Source: Ianthella basta | Lineage: Eukaryota > Porifera > Demospongiae > Verongiida > Ianthellidae | Reading direction: 5' to 3' | Length of the DNA: 64,000 nucleotides | NCBI GenBank assembly: GCA_964019415.1 | Contig: OZ025872.1 | Span: 7,457,322 to 7,521,321, forward strand | In this document: positions 21,140 to 34,284 of the stretch, one piece after another | Layout: every line of letters starts with the position of its first letter | How positions within the stretch are numbered: the stretch's first letter is position 1 | Made by a program: the position numbers and the translations under genes | The notes under the pieces: generated by a model | What the model was told of the DNA's origin: nothing | What the model saw: only the letters and a program-made list of their open reading frames with translations | The model's database searches: none

Positions 21140-24100
21140 ATGGCCGCACGGCGAGATCAAGCTGTTGTAGCAGCAATCGACTTTGGTACGTGCAACACAC
21201 GCTTGGCCTTCGGTGTGAAGGGAGCGGAGAAAGAGATTGTCCATGTAGTGGACGATTGGAACTGCGCGCCGCAACTGGCAAGTAAGCCTTTGTCACCGAC
21301 GTCTATTCTGCTCGATTCCAAGCAAGCATTAGTTGCCTACGGCTGGGAAGCTGAGGAAAATGTTTGCAATTACAGTGACAAAGACTTGGAGGAGTGCTTT
21401 TTCTTCAAGAACTTTAAGATGGAGCTACACCGCACAAAAGTAAGGCTATAATTATAGCTATAACAAACGCAACGCCGACACATGCTAGAATGTGCTAATT
21501 TGTTAACCTATGATTTGTGGTGTTGCTTCTTGTTTAGGAATTCGACGAAAACCAGTTAATAATGGCTGTGAACGGAAAGCGGCTTCCGGCAATAGATGTG
21601 TTCTCCAAAGCATTGGCATTTCTGGCTGACAAATTGACTACATTCATCCGAACTACGCTGGAAGGAGGCAAAGATGTTCTGGAACAAAGTGGAATTCAGT
21701 GGGTGATCACTGTTCCTGCGATTTGGAGCCCAAGAGCTAGGCAGTTCATGAGAAAAGCTGCTTATAAGGTATATCTGTCACCAAATAATTCTAAGCTAAG
21801 TGAACTGATTGTCACAGATGCATCTAGCATGAGGGTCAGCTTTTCAAAGGAATCAGTAGATAGCTAGCTAGCTATCCCTTATGGGCATGAAGGAAGTTTT
21901 ATATTTAGTGGAGCACCATTACATGAAAAAATCTTTCACAAGTATGACACAAGTAGAAGAAGTGGTGAGATCTTACCACTGTTCTGCATTTGCCTCAAAG
22001 TTGTGCGGCTTCTGGCTGCAGGATGGCAGCCAACCTGTGGCTGTTTGTTGGTGGGTGCCCTAGAAAAATTGGGGCACAAGGTTGGGCCCGACTTCTCATT
22101 ATGTATATTATAGATATTTCACTTTAAACAGTGCCTTTCTTTGCGTGTCTTCAACCTATTGACATTTACCTCTATTTTATAATCATTGTGAGATGAGACA
22201 TTTCTTGCTATATTATGGTATACGAAGTATAAAGTAAAGTATACTGCTGCTCAATGAGAATGGTGATGAGCATACAATGGCTAAGGTAATGGGAGCCCTA
22301 TAGCTAGGGTACTGGAGTACAATGACTACAGGTATGCATGGGGTATTGTGGCTAAGGGTGTGGGCGTTCTTTAGCTAGGGGTATTGAAGTTCTATGGCTA
22401 TGGGTATGGGCATACTATGGCTATACGCAAGTATGGTGGGCATTGCAAATCAACTCAGATCAGACAAGGGGAGGAGAAATGATATCTCTGACACTAGGGA
22501 ATGTGCAGGTCACACTCATGCTAGTGTACTATGGCTGCAACTAGTAAGACAACATATGGGTATGGGGGGAATTCAGACATGGATCATATATAAGGGTGTA
22601 TACATAGCTGTACTAGAGGTATAGCTACAAGCATACTATAGCTATGGATATGGGTGTGCCATACAGGTGTAACAGGACTACGGCTACGGGCATATGTACG
22701 GGCATAATACAATAACGTATACCTAATATAGCAAAGCATTGTTAAGAAGTAATGCACAAAGTTAGAGAGGTTCTGTGTCTTTTGTTTGGCACTTGACTCT
22801 CTTTAATCCAACAAAATATCACAATTGAAAACTAGTCACGTGGAAGCCGCATCGTTCACTTGAATGCAATGTCGCACATGAAACAAGTATGTTAGCTAAA
22901 AACTTGTGAGGGGCACTGGGATGTCTCTGAACTTGAACTACTTGCTAGCAATTTCTCCGTGTATGTTCAATAGTCAAATTGTTGGGAATGCAGCATTGCT
23001 GATGGCCTGAAAGATACATCAAGATGCCATAGACTGTTGAGTTTGCAAGAATTTCCAAACCAGCCAGTCATCCAGTGAAAGAACCCCTACCAAACTGTCA
23101 AGATGTTTTGCTGACTGCTGTTTTGATCTACACAACATTCTGAATGATGATGTACAACTTTGTGCCTGGAGGAGGATCATGCTAGCTAAAATGGCTACCC
23201 CAAGTGGTAATGTCATGATTCGCTTGTCTTCATCATTTTGGCCAATGGGTTGTTTGATTTCTGTTGTATTTGGGGTTGTACCTTGCAGGAGAACGGGTAA
23301 GCTTTCAACTACAATGTTACTACTTAAACTTGTTCTAGAAACATGTTTACTTTGCATTCTTTGCATTCTTTGGAAACAACGAAATATGAAGAAAGATGAT
23401 TATGAGCCAAGCAAACAGAGCGTCATTCTCAAATGTTGGTCTGTGATGATTAGAGCTGTATCTCGCAGAAGAGTCTGTCTTCAGGCTTTTATTAGTAACA
23501 ATCTATTAACACATGTTTGTGAAGACATTTTGCTTGTTTGAAAGCTGATTTTAAGCTTTGTAAAGGACGACCTGAGCTCCACCATTTGCAATGACAGAAG
23601 TAAATATTTAGCGCAATCCCATAGAGTTGTTAATGGTTCTGTCTGCTTTGTTTCACTTAGGCTCAAATTTGTGATCCATCTACCTGTGATAGGCTTGTCA
23701 TTGCTTTGGAACCAGAGTGTGCAGCGTTGTATATCAAACATCAGATGCGCAGCCACCACAACCCATCCCTGCTCGCTACTCACTATGCAGTGGTTGACTG
23801 TGGTGGTGGAACTATTGATATTGCTTATCATTCTGTCGAGGAGCCAGGGGAAGACACACTCGTTATAAATGAATTAGCACCACCCAGTGGAGGACCATTC
23901 GGCGGAACCCTTGTGGACGGTGCTTTTGAACACCTCATTGATCAGGTCTTTGGAGCCTCTTTTGCTCAGCAACTGAAGGAGTGCTATCCAAATGTTTGGC
24001 TAACTATGATGACAGACTTAGACCTCGCAAAAACTAGGCTTGCGAACAGAAAAGATGATGATCAAGTGCTGTTTGAGCTCAAAATGTCGTTTGCTGCTGC

Positions 24101-24881
24101 ATGTGAGAGCATCTCAGGAAAAAACGCCTTAGAGTTGCTTAAAAAGTGTACAGTTCCTGGAGTTGAATTGAAAAGGAATAAATTAGCTATCAATGCTGGC
24201 ATGATGAAGAAATGGTATTGGAATTGCACTTCCAAAATCTGTGAAATTCTCAATCAAGACTTAAGCCAGCCTGCCCTGAGAGCAGTCTCAACAATATACA
24301 TGGTAGGAAGTTTTTCATCTTCAAAATACCTACTAGATGAAGTCAGAAAAGGCGTTAATGGAATTGAGCACATTATTCAACCAGCTGACAGCAGCACTGC
24401 TATTGTGAGTGGAGCAGTACTCTATGGGATTAATCCAGCCATTATCCAAGTTCGTGTGGCAAGTATGTCGTATGGGGTTGGCTGCTCTAGAGACTATGAC
24501 CCTCAGATTCATCCTGAAAGCAAAAAGATGTTGGTTGATGGTAGATTACTTTGCACTGGTCTGTACAGTGAATTTGTAGCAGTTGGTGAGAGCATTAAGA
24601 CCAATGATGTTCGTGAGCACATTTTACGACCAGGAAGGGGGAATATGCAGTATATAAAAGTGGACATTTACACCGCTCCCCGTAAAGTACTATTCCTTGA
24701 TGATCCAGTATGCAAGAAGCTTGGCACAATACAGGTAGATATGCCAGATATTTCCAAAGGAAGGGATCGGCGAGCTCGCATATCAATGAGGTTTGGTGGT
24801 CCAGAAATTCATGTTGTTGCTACTGATGTAGCCACTGGCAGAGCATTTGACACTGCAGTAACATTTCTGAACAGTACTTAA
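21140..24881 (+). CDS. HSPA12-like atypical Hsp70 family protein, copy 3
   Basis: Exons 21140-21439, 21538-21768 and 23661-24881 encode about 583 aa. Intron 1 is 98 bp and intron 2 is 1.9 kb; both are phase 0. Motifs: IDFGTCNT at residues 13-20, TVPAIW in exon 2, AVVDCGGGTID near 220-230, MVGSFS near 391-396, and a C-terminal beta-rich tail. It lies directly downstream of copy 2 in the same orientation, the arrangement expected of a tandem duplicate. The first 57 bp after the start region are identical to copy 2 at every base, whereas the rest of exon 1 differs at many silent and replacement sites. Exon 2 lacks one feature of the others: RARQFMRKAAYK replaces GARHFMRKAAYE. Confidence 0.9.
22260..22730. 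repeat. Degenerate short tandem repeats in intron 2 of copy 3
   Basis: The stretch repeats variants of CTATGGCTATGGGTATGGGC and GCTAGGGTATTG without strict periodicity. It resembles a decayed minisatellite. The remainder of the intron (21769-23660) shows no supported gene. Confidence 0.45.
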
Positions 24882-26620
24882 TGTATTCTCTTTGTAGTAT
24901 TGTACAATTTTGATTGTTACATGCAATAACTGTCAAAAGACACTCAGTATTGGGTTATGCTTGTGGTTCTTCATACTCTCAAGTTTAAACTCAGTTTGAG
25001 ATTCCATTGCATGTGTTTGACATTGACTTGAGATAATATATTCAGTTATATAGAGCCTATAATAGCTAATGCAAGGAACCCTTGATGGATTGCATGTGCT
25101 GAGAATGTGTGCCATGGCAGCGGAGGTGGAGCATGAATGCATTAGGGGGCTGTTTGGTGGCAAAGCTAGTCAGGCTAATAACTGCCATTTTTTGGATCAA
25201 GAAGTATTGGAGGGAGGTGGGGGCTGCAGCCCCCTAGCCCCCCTCCCCTGTGTTGTTCCGCTACCTTTGTTCCATGATCTCTGTATATGATTTGAAGAAC
25301 AAATCTGCATGCATAATTGTTGTGCATTCCTCAAATTCCATTATCAAGCAGCTTTGGACAAGTGATGGAAGCAATGTATATAGAATTTTGTGTGCTGTGA
25401 ATTGGATATGAGCTACGGTTTGCCATCTGTGGATAAGAATGTTTAGTAGCCTTAAAATAGTATTCAGGAATTGGTTGTGAATTATCCTAAGCAGAATGTA
25501 AACTATTTATAACCATGCATTGTAGTGTGCAGGCTTGGGTCAGTGGAAGTCATTAGTAACCATGAACTGTCATGCTAAGTTTGGATGCATGAAACAACAA
25601 TGTTCAGGGTATCTGGGTTGTAAATGTGTTTTAATAGAGACAAGGATAGATGTAAGATGTAGCAGCGTGGCAAAGCCAACTGTCAGAGAAAACTCTGGAA
25701 CAAGGAGGGGGCTGGTCCATGCAACAGCCCAGGTCAACATTTGCTGGCTTTGAAACACTTTGGATACTTTTTCACCATCCCTACATTTGGCAACATTTTG
25801 CCATGCCTCCTACTACTGCATGCACATTCCAACTATTTGTCTTCACTTTATTCCAGTAAGTACTGTATATAGAGCCTTGCAATTTGCCTCTTTCTCTGCT
25901 TTGGTGTGTTCTCCACTCCTAGCTATCTTCCCCTACCACCAGGATGTTCCTGCAAATGTTTGCTGCTCTATCTTACTGTTTCCTATAATCTTTAAGCTCT
26001 TACTGTTCCGATTCATTACATGTTTCTATGTATCAGTAGCAGTACCCATCCTTCTTCAGGGTTCATCATTTACAGCTGCATCTTGCTCTACCATTATATG
26101 TGGCAAACAAACAATCTATATTGTGAATGCTTATCCTGTTTGCAAACTGGTGCACCCAGCCCACTTTCATGCCCACAATGTTTACCTCCATACCTGCACT
26201 CATATTACTATTGTGCACTTCACTGTCTACTCCTGTGAGGTTATATTATATGGAAATGTAATCTGTAATACTGCTTTATTTTATGATATATCAAGCTATA
26301 CATGTAAAAGGTTCATGTGCGTGGGCATGTGAGAATCTGAATATATTACAACACCACACACAACCACCACCACCTCCCAGCACCGCTACATAGCTGCTGC
26401 CTAGAATCACTTTTGGCCCTGTACAGAAACTGAGCTCCATGTGTACTCTGTACTAATACATTGTAATACACTAATAAGTATGCTTTTGGTACTCTTGCTA
26501 TGTCTTGCAGTATATGTAAGAACATGTGACTGCAGCCAATTTATAATCTCTTGGAGTATATAATTTTCAAGGAAACACCAGTCTCAAGAGCTACAAATGA
26601 ACATAATTATATAATGACAG
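24882..26620. other. Intergenic DNA after HSPA12 copy 3
   Basis: No gene is supported. GGGGGCTGCAGCCCCC near 25217-25233 is a short GC palindrome followed by C-runs. A 190-aa open frame at 25760-26332 is Cys/His/Leu-rich with no recognisable family, and its start overlaps a dispersed sequence (CATCCCTACATTTGGCAACATTT) that recurs near 59638. Confidence 0.45.
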
Positions 26621-26732
26621 AGAGGGATGGTCTCCTGGCTCCATCTACTGCTGCCATGGCAACTTAGCCAATAGGATTTGCATAGATGTGATTTCGATGG
26701 ATAAGTTTTTTGCAGAAGGAAAGATATTGTAA

Positions 26733-27060
26733 GTGCAGGGAGGGTTCAGGAAGGGTCGGAGCTGCATCGATCAGATATTTCCAGTGAGGCAACTCAGTGA
26801 GAAGGGGAAGCAAATGGCAGTGGCATGTGTAGATCTTGAGAAAGCCTATAGTACAATGAGAAGGGACAAACTATGGCTTGTACTAGAGGAATATGGAATA
26901 GAAGGGAAACTACTGGGAGCAGTTAAAGCATTCTATGAGAAGAGGGAGGCATGTGTTAGAACAGGAGATAAGTTGTCAGGCTGTTTTGCAATTACCAGAG
27001 GAGTAAGGCAAGGATGTGTGATACAGCATGACTATTTATTATATTTATGGATACGATTGG
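26733..27060 (+). mobile_element. LINE reverse-transcriptase fragment
   Basis: An open stretch encodes GGFRKGRSCIDQIF, VDLEKAYSTM and ITRGVRQGCVI, which correspond to conserved reverse-transcriptase blocks of non-LTR retrotransposons. The frame ends before the catalytic YxDD block, and no upstream endonuclease is attached, so this is a truncated, dead fragment. It appears to belong to the same kind of element as the fragments at 37860-38300 and 40385-41250. Confidence 0.75.
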
Positions 27061-27258
27061 ACAAATCCACTACATAGATGATACTTTAGCAAGGAGAATT
27101 CCTATTGCTACCTGTGAACGTGCATTACCATTCATAAGCAGTAGTAGTATTAAGTAATGAAAGTATGTAAATATAATTGCAATAACTAACTCTCCCTACA
27201 GTTTATGCATGTTATCTTCAGTAGTGATATTCATTACATGGCAACTCAACAGCAGCAT

Positions 27259-27279
27259 GGGGGGGGGGGGGGGGGGGGG
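27259..27279 (+). repeat. 21-base poly-G run
   Basis: An uninterrupted run of 21 G residues replaces the position where sister units read a G/T-rich stretch (TTGTGTGGTGTG). Length may be unreliable because homopolymers are prone to assembly error. Confidence 0.85.
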
Positions 27280-27780
27280 TTGTGACTAGGTTGACCCTGG
27301 CCCAACCCAGTCTGTAACTCACTGGGAGAGGAGGGGACAAGCCCCAAACACAGCAGCTTTTGTCATGACAACTTGGCCAATTTCTGTTTAGCCAATTTAA
27401 GTTCCATTGGATACACAGTGCAGTTGGATTACCAAAATATCTTCAGTAGTAAAATTTATAGCTTGGGAACACAAGACTGACATTCCTTGGTTGTGTGGTG
27501 TGCTGTGATCACGACTAGGTTGACCCTGGCCCAACCCAGTCTGTGGCCCACCAGGAGAGGAGGGGGAGGAGCTCCAAACATAACAGCTGCTGCTGTCATG
27601 GTAGCTTGGCCAATTTCTATTAACCAATTCCCATCCCCATTGTAATTGTATTCATTTAGGTGCTCTTATATAAACTTATCAAAATATTTGTTTATTTGAA
27701 GTCCTATGACCAGACTGAGTAGACACTGGCCCAGCCCATTCATCCACCCCTTAGGTGTCTGACTAGGTCATATGACAACA

Positions 27781-29600
27781 GAGAGAAGGTCAACATGGAC
27801 CACCTGGCAGAGAGGGAGGAGCTCCTGCCTCCATTACTGCTGCCTAGGTAACATAACCAGTGGGATTACTTTCTTTCATCTTAGATTCTGCTCAGCAGAT
27901 GGTGACCATCACTACAGTGCATAGCCTAAGTTCCATTGGATACACAGTGCAGTTGGATTACTAGCTAGACACAAGAGTGAATCACTAAATTACATAGCTA
28001 CAATTTTCATCAGTGAGCATGTTGGCACTCTCTATGTAGGGATGGTACAGGTTCTTACTTATCTCCTTGTATCAACAAATTACATCAACTAGCCCAAAAC
28101 TGTGGCTGTATAGCCAGCGCTCTTTTCGTTTTTGGTGCCCATTGTAAGGGATGGAACACAGGAGAGATGATGGAGAGTATCCCACAGTCATCATTTGCAC
28201 ATACGTAGCTATCTGGGTAGGCAGCTGTACTCACCAAGAAGAGAAAGCGCAAGGAATGACAAGTGGGGTACTGCTCTTTGCTGACATTATGCAATATAAA
28301 TTACAGTGGAACTTGTCTAAGATAATCACCTGTGGGCCAGCTCTAACTGACCTCTATAGAGAAGTGGCTGCTCTACAGAGGTAGATTGCAAAGTTTTATT
28401 GCTATTTGGGGCCAGAGAGGCCGGCTGTTTTAAAGAGATGGCTATCTAACACAGTGACCACCTTGGACAGGTTACACTGAGTTATTCTTGATTTAACACT
28501 TGAGTGATAACATAGCAGCAATCAACCAATAATACAGGATACTGTGGCCAAAAGGCTTTGTCAGTTGTATGCAATGCAGTAAGCCTATTCAATATCCATC
28601 TCTCTCTAATAGTTCAAAATATGTTCAGTAGTAAAATTCATAGCTTGGGAACACAACACCCGCATTCCTTGGTTGTGTAGTGTGCTATGATGGTGACTAG
28701 GTTGATCTGGCCCAACCCAGTCTGTGGCCCACCAGGAGAGGAGGGGGAGGAGCTCCAAACATAACAGCTGCTGCTGTCACGGTACCTTTGCTAATTTTTA
28801 TTAGCCAATTCCCAAACCCACTGTAATTGTATTCATTTAGGTGCTCTTATATAAACTTATCAAAATATTCGTTTATTTGAAGTCCTATGACCAGACTGAG
28901 TAGACACTGGTCCAGCCCATTCATCCACCCCTTAGATGCCTGACTAGGTCTTATGACAATAGGGAGAAGGTCAACATGGGCCACCTGGCAGAGAGGGAGG
29001 AGCTCCTGCCTCCATTACTGCTGCCTAGGTAACATAACCAGTGGGATTACTTTCTTTCATCTTAGATTCTGCTCAGCAGATGGTGACCACCACTACAGTG
29101 CATAGCCTAAGTTCCATTGGATACACAGTGCAGTTGGATTACTAGCTAGACAGAATCACTGCATGCTAAAAGCTAGAGTGAATCACTAAATTGCATAGCT
29201 ACATTTCATACAAGCTTTGCACTCTCTATGAAGGGATGGTACAGGTTGTCACTTTTCTCTCTGTATCAGCATACTTTTCCAGCTAGCCCAAAACTGTACC
29301 TGTATAGCCAGCACTCTTTCATCTTTGGCACCCATTGTAAGGAATGGAACACAGGAGGGATGATGCAGAGTATTCCACAGTCATCATTTGCACGTACATA
29401 GCTATCTGGGTAGGCAGCTGCACTCACCAAGAAGAGAAAGCTCAAGGAATGACAAGAGAAGTGGCTGCTCTACAGAGGTAGATTGCAATGTATTATTGCT
29501 ATTTGGGGCCAGAGAGGCCAGCTGTTTTAGAGAGGTGGCTATCTAACACAGTGACCACCTTGGACAGATTACACTGAGTTATTCTTGATTTAACACTTGA
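27781..29600. repeat. Segmental duplicate A (1.8 kb)
   Basis: This segment is nearly identical to 30926-32745, offset by about 3145 bp. Shared rare markers include CATGCTAAAAGCTAGAGTGA and CTTATCTCCTTGTATCAACA. Similarity decays soon after 29600. Confidence 0.75.
28303..28479. mobile_element. MITE with ACAGTGGAAC ends (copy in duplicate A)
   Basis: Begins ACAGTGGAACTTGTCTAAGA and ends GGACAGGTTACACTG; same family as 9864-10040 and 51545-51718. Confidence 0.65.
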
Positions 29601-30925
29601 GTGATAACATGGCACCAATCCCTCAATAATACAGGATACTGTGGCCAAAAGGCTTTGTCAGTTGTACGCAATGCAGTAAGCCTATTCAATATCCATCTCT
29701 CTCTAATAGTTCAAAATATGTTCAGTAGTAAAATTCATAGCTTGGGAACACAGCACTGGCATTCCTTGGTTGTGTGGTGTGTTGTGATCATGACTAGGTT
29801 GACCCTGGCCCAACCCAGTCTGTGGCCCACCAGGAAAGGAGGGGGAGGAGCTCCAAACATAACAGCTGCTGCTGTCAAGGTAGCTTGGCCAATTTCTATA
29901 AGCCAATTCCCAAGCCACTGTAACTTTATTCATTTAGGTCTTCTTGTGCAAACTTAACAAAATATTCGTTTATTTGAAGTCCTATGACCAGACTGAGTAG
30001 ACACTGGCCCAGCCTATTCATCCATCCTTTAGATGCCTGACTAGGTCTTATGACAACAGAGAGAAGGTCAACATGGACCACCTGGCAGTGGAGGGGGTGT
30101 ATACTGGCTCCATTACTGTTTTTGCTGCCATTGTACTCAATCAATTGGATTACAATCAGGTGATCAGATGCAGTTCATTCTGCTCAGCAGATGGTGACCA
30201 CCACTACAGTGCATAGCCTAAGTTCCATTGGATGCACAGTGCAGTTGAACTACTAGCTGGACAGAAGAGTGAATCACTAAATTACATAGCTATGAATTAT
30301 ACAAATTTCTATTAATAAGGAATTGCCCATGTTATAAATGTCTGATACACAGTTGGACTGACTAGTCAAATGGAAGACATGGCCCAACAAAATTACATCT
30401 GTCCAAACTAATCCTCATCACATGCTTCTTCCCGAATATCCTAGCTAGCAATTCCTGACCACCCACTGAAGTGCAGTGTGTCCCTGCTCCTCACAGTGTG
30501 GGACCTTCGGTAGGGGCATAAGTAGCAGAATATCAACACTACAAGATACTTTCTCTGCAAGGGCTTTGTCAGCGGTACATACATATGCAAAGCAGTACGC
30601 CTGTTCAATATCCATCTCTATAACAGTTCAAATTATCTTCAGTAGCAATATTGGGTATGTGCTGTGCTGTGATAGTGATGGGGTTGACCCTGGCTCAACC
30701 CAGTGGGTAGCCCACCAAGAGAGGAGGGGAGGGGCTCCAAACATAGCAGCTGCTGTCATGGTGATTTTGTCAATTCCCAGCACACTGTAGTTGTATTCAT
30801 TTGGGTCATCTTATGCAAACTTAATGAAATTTTTGCTTATTTGAAGTCCCATGACCAGACTGAGTAGACACTGGCCCAGCCCTTTCCTCCACCCCTTAGA
30901 TGCCTGACTAGGTCTTATGACAACA

Positions 30926-32745
30926 GAGAGAAGGTCAACATGGACCACCTGGCAGAGAGGGAGGAGCTCCTGCCTCCATTACTGCTGCCTAGGTAACATA
31001 ACCAGTGGGATTACTTTCTTTCATCTTAGATTCTGCTCAGCAGATGGTGACCATCACTACAGTGCATAGCCTAAGTTCCATTGGATACACAGTGCAGTTG
31101 GATTACTAGCTAGACACAAGAGTGAATCACTAAATTACATAGCTACAATTTTCATCTGTGAACATGTTGGCACTCTCTATGTAGGGATGGTACAGGTTCT
31201 TACTTATCTCCTTGTATCAACAAATTACATCAACTAGTCCAAAACTGCGGCTGTATAGCCAGCGCTCTTTTCATTTTGGCACCCATTGAAAGGAATGAAA
31301 CACAGGAGGGATGATGGAGAGTATCCCACAGTCATCATTTGCACATACGTAGCTATCTGGGTAGGCAGCTGTACTCACCAAGAAGAGAAAGCACAAGGAA
31401 TGACAAGTGGGGTACTGCTCTTTGCTGATATTATGCAATATAAATTACAGTGGAACTTGTCTAAGATAATCACCTGTGGGCCAGCTCTAACTGACCTCTA
31501 TAGAGAAGTGGCTGCTCTACAGAGGGTAGATTGCAATGTATTATTGCTATTTGGGGCCAGAGAGGCCGGCTGTTTTAAAGAGATGGCTATCTAACACAGT
31601 GACCACCTTGGACAGGTTACACTGAGTTATTCTTGATTTAACACTTGAGTGATAACATAGCAGCAATCAACCAATAATACAGGATACTGTGGCCAAAAGG
31701 CTTTGTCAGTTGTACGCAATGCAGTAAGCCTATTCAATATCCATCTCTCTCTAATAGTTCAAAATATGTTCAGTAGTAAAATTCATAGCTTGGGAACACA
31801 ACACCCGCATTCCTTGGTTGTGTGGTGTGCTGTGATGGTGACTAGGTTGACCCTGGCCCAACCCAGTCTGTGGCCCACCAGGAGAGGAGGGGGAGGAGCT
31901 CCAAACATAACAGCTGCTGCTGTCATGGTACCTTTGCTAATTTTTATTAGCCAATTCCCAACCCCATTGTAATTGTATTCATTTAGGTGCTCTTATATAA
32001 ACTTATCAAAATATTCGTTTATTTGAAGTCCTATGACCAGACTGAGTAGACACTGGTCCAGCCCATTCATCCACCCCTTAGATGCCTGACTAGGTCTTAT
32101 GACAATAGGGAGAAGGTCAACATGGGCCACCTGGCAGAGAGGGAGGAGCTCCTGCCTCCATTACTGCTGCCTAGGTAACATAACCAGTGGGATTACTTTC
32201 TTTCATCTTAGATTCTGCTCAGCAGATGGTGACCACCACTACAGTGCATAGCCTAAGTTCCATTGGATACACAGTGCAGTTGGATTACTAGCTAGACAGA
32301 ATCACTGCATGCTAAAAGCTAGAGTGAATCACTAAATTGCATAGCTACATTTCATACAAGCTTTGCACTCTCTATGAAGGGATGGTACAGGTTGTCACTT
32401 TTCTTTCTGTATCAGCATACTTTTCCAGCTAGCCCAAAACTGTACCTGTATAGCCAGCACTCTTTCATCTTTGGCACCCATTGTAAGGAATGGAACACAG
32501 GAGGGATGATGCAGAGTATTCCACAGTCATCATTTGCACGTACATAGCTATCTGGGTAGGCAGCTGCACTCACCAAGAAGAGAAAGCTCAAGGAATGACA
32601 AGAGAAGTGGCTGCTCTATAGAGGTAGATTGCAATGTATTATTGCTATTTGGGGCCAGAGAGGCCAGCTGTTTTAGAGAGGTGGCTATCTAACACAGTGA
32701 CCACCTTGGACAGGTTACACTGAGTAATTTTTGATTTAATACTTG
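30926..32745. repeat. Segmental duplicate B (1.8 kb)
   Basis: Nearly identical partner of 27781-29600. It diverges after about 32745, where unique sequence begins. Confidence 0.75.
31447..31624. mobile_element. MITE with ACAGTGGAAC ends (copy in duplicate B)
   Basis: Copy of the 28303-28479 MITE carried along in the segmental duplication; one extra G after CTACAGAGG distinguishes it. Confidence 0.65.
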
Positions 32746-32763
32746 AGTAATAACATAGCAGCA

Positions 32764-34284
32764 AGAGACTGCTGGCTACATCTATTGCTGCCATGGGGGG
32801 CTCAAATACCAGATTGCCAGATGCCAACCCACCTTGGTTTGTTGGTTGCTCAGGGCCCTAGAGCTAAATTATTCATGCTTTGGAGATCAGCTACTAAAGT
32901 ACCTTTATGTACCATCAGAGCAAGTATTCAGCCACATATTGCTTAGTCTGATGTAGCCCAGATGGACTACCACCCATTATATATTGTGCAACGGGCAGTC
33001 ATACAAATGGGGCTGGAAGTGGTCTGGTATGAGACTACATATTGCTTGACTTTATAGCTTCCACTAAATTATCTAAACAGGTCACAACACTGTGCAACAA
33101 CATGCACAAAGATTAATAATACACTTCATTCATGTAAGTGCTACTTGCATGGAAATCCATTGTATACAAGTAGCAGCTAAGTACGTAGTAGCCATCTTCA
33201 ATAAGTAGTGTAGGGGCAAAAACGCAGTCTTTCTGCTTCTCTAATACACTAATTAGTGTGGACTGCCCACTTTGTTATCATGTAAAACAGGCATAGCTAT
33301 GTACTATGTACTGAGGGAATGATTACACATGCCAGTGGCAGATGTTTTGTTTGGAAGCTGGTATTCGTCTCTGTGGCAGTGATTTCAAAATGAATGTGCA
33401 AGTGGCAATCCGTATACTTATAACACTGTATATGTCAGTAAACTACAGTTATGTAATGATTGCATCATAGGTTGGTTGGTTGGTTGAGTTTAGGGCAAAG
33501 ACAGGGTTGGCATCTTCAAAAGGTACTGTGGAGCCCCTTGGCTGCCTTGGTAACTTATTTATGTTATACATTACCCTCCATTGATAAGCCCAACCATGTA
33601 TTGGAGGTGCATCAGAATGAGCTGACCATAAGTCTGAGTGTGGCCAGAGGAGTGTATAGCTGGCCAGTCCTGCAACCCCACTAAACCCTTTGTCACCATA
33701 TGATATATCATGTGAATAGTGCGCATACCACTGCATAAACTAAATTGGTTCGGTCATTACAGTTACATGACACAGCAAAAAACATACTGTTTCTCTCCAC
33801 AACGGCTTTCACATTTTACATTGGTGCATCTACATATATATAATCTTCCATGCATACTTTGTATCTAATTGAATACACATTCTAAAATCAGTTATCAGCA
33901 GTAGAATAATATGGCATGAAAGTGAACTGCAGATGTACTCCCTGTGTACAAGAAAATAAACTAGTAATTTACAGTGTCTGTGTCTGCAGTGCTGGTTCCT
34001 CAATATAATTACACAATTCCATGCTTGTATTCATAGCGCTTGAAGACAGTGTTCCAATTAGAATATTAATTATTACAAAAATTGTCATGATAATATCTAG
34101 TTCATTAAACAACTGAGTCTACAACTAAAAACAACTACGTATATATAACATATTACTATTTTTTGCTGCAACCCTAATACAGTACTTATTGTAGTGCATA
34201 CCGCAACGAATAAATCTGTTAGTACTGTTAATCAGTTACTGTGCTAAGCTTACAGTACATATTTTGTGTTTCTTTCAGCTTTTC
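32764..34284. other. Intergenic DNA, 3' flank of HSPA12 copy 4
   Basis: No gene or RNA is supported. A short (GGTT)n run lies near 33472-33485. Copies 3 and 4 are convergent, so both 3' ends face this repeat-rich interval. Confidence 0.4.

Larger units (their letters stand above)
26630..32763. repeat. Large tandem/dispersed repeat complex
   Basis: About five units of 0.87-1.19 kb follow each other. The marker CTATGACCAGACTGAGTAG (one base changed in the copy at 30847) occurs near 27701, 28886, 29985, 30847 and 32028. Each unit contains the ACAGTGGAACC MITE or part of it and a stretch of TTGACCCTGGCCCAACCCAG followed by GGAGAGGAGGGGGAGGAGCT. Open frames in the units are short and lack domains. 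Related but more diverged units are at 7940-10580. The parent transposon is not recognised. Confidence 0.8.

Noticed and set aside
25760..26332. 190-aa open frame, the longest in the intergenic interval
   Set aside because: Composition is Cys/His/Leu-rich without any family pattern, no splice or promoter context, and its start lies in a dispersed repeat.
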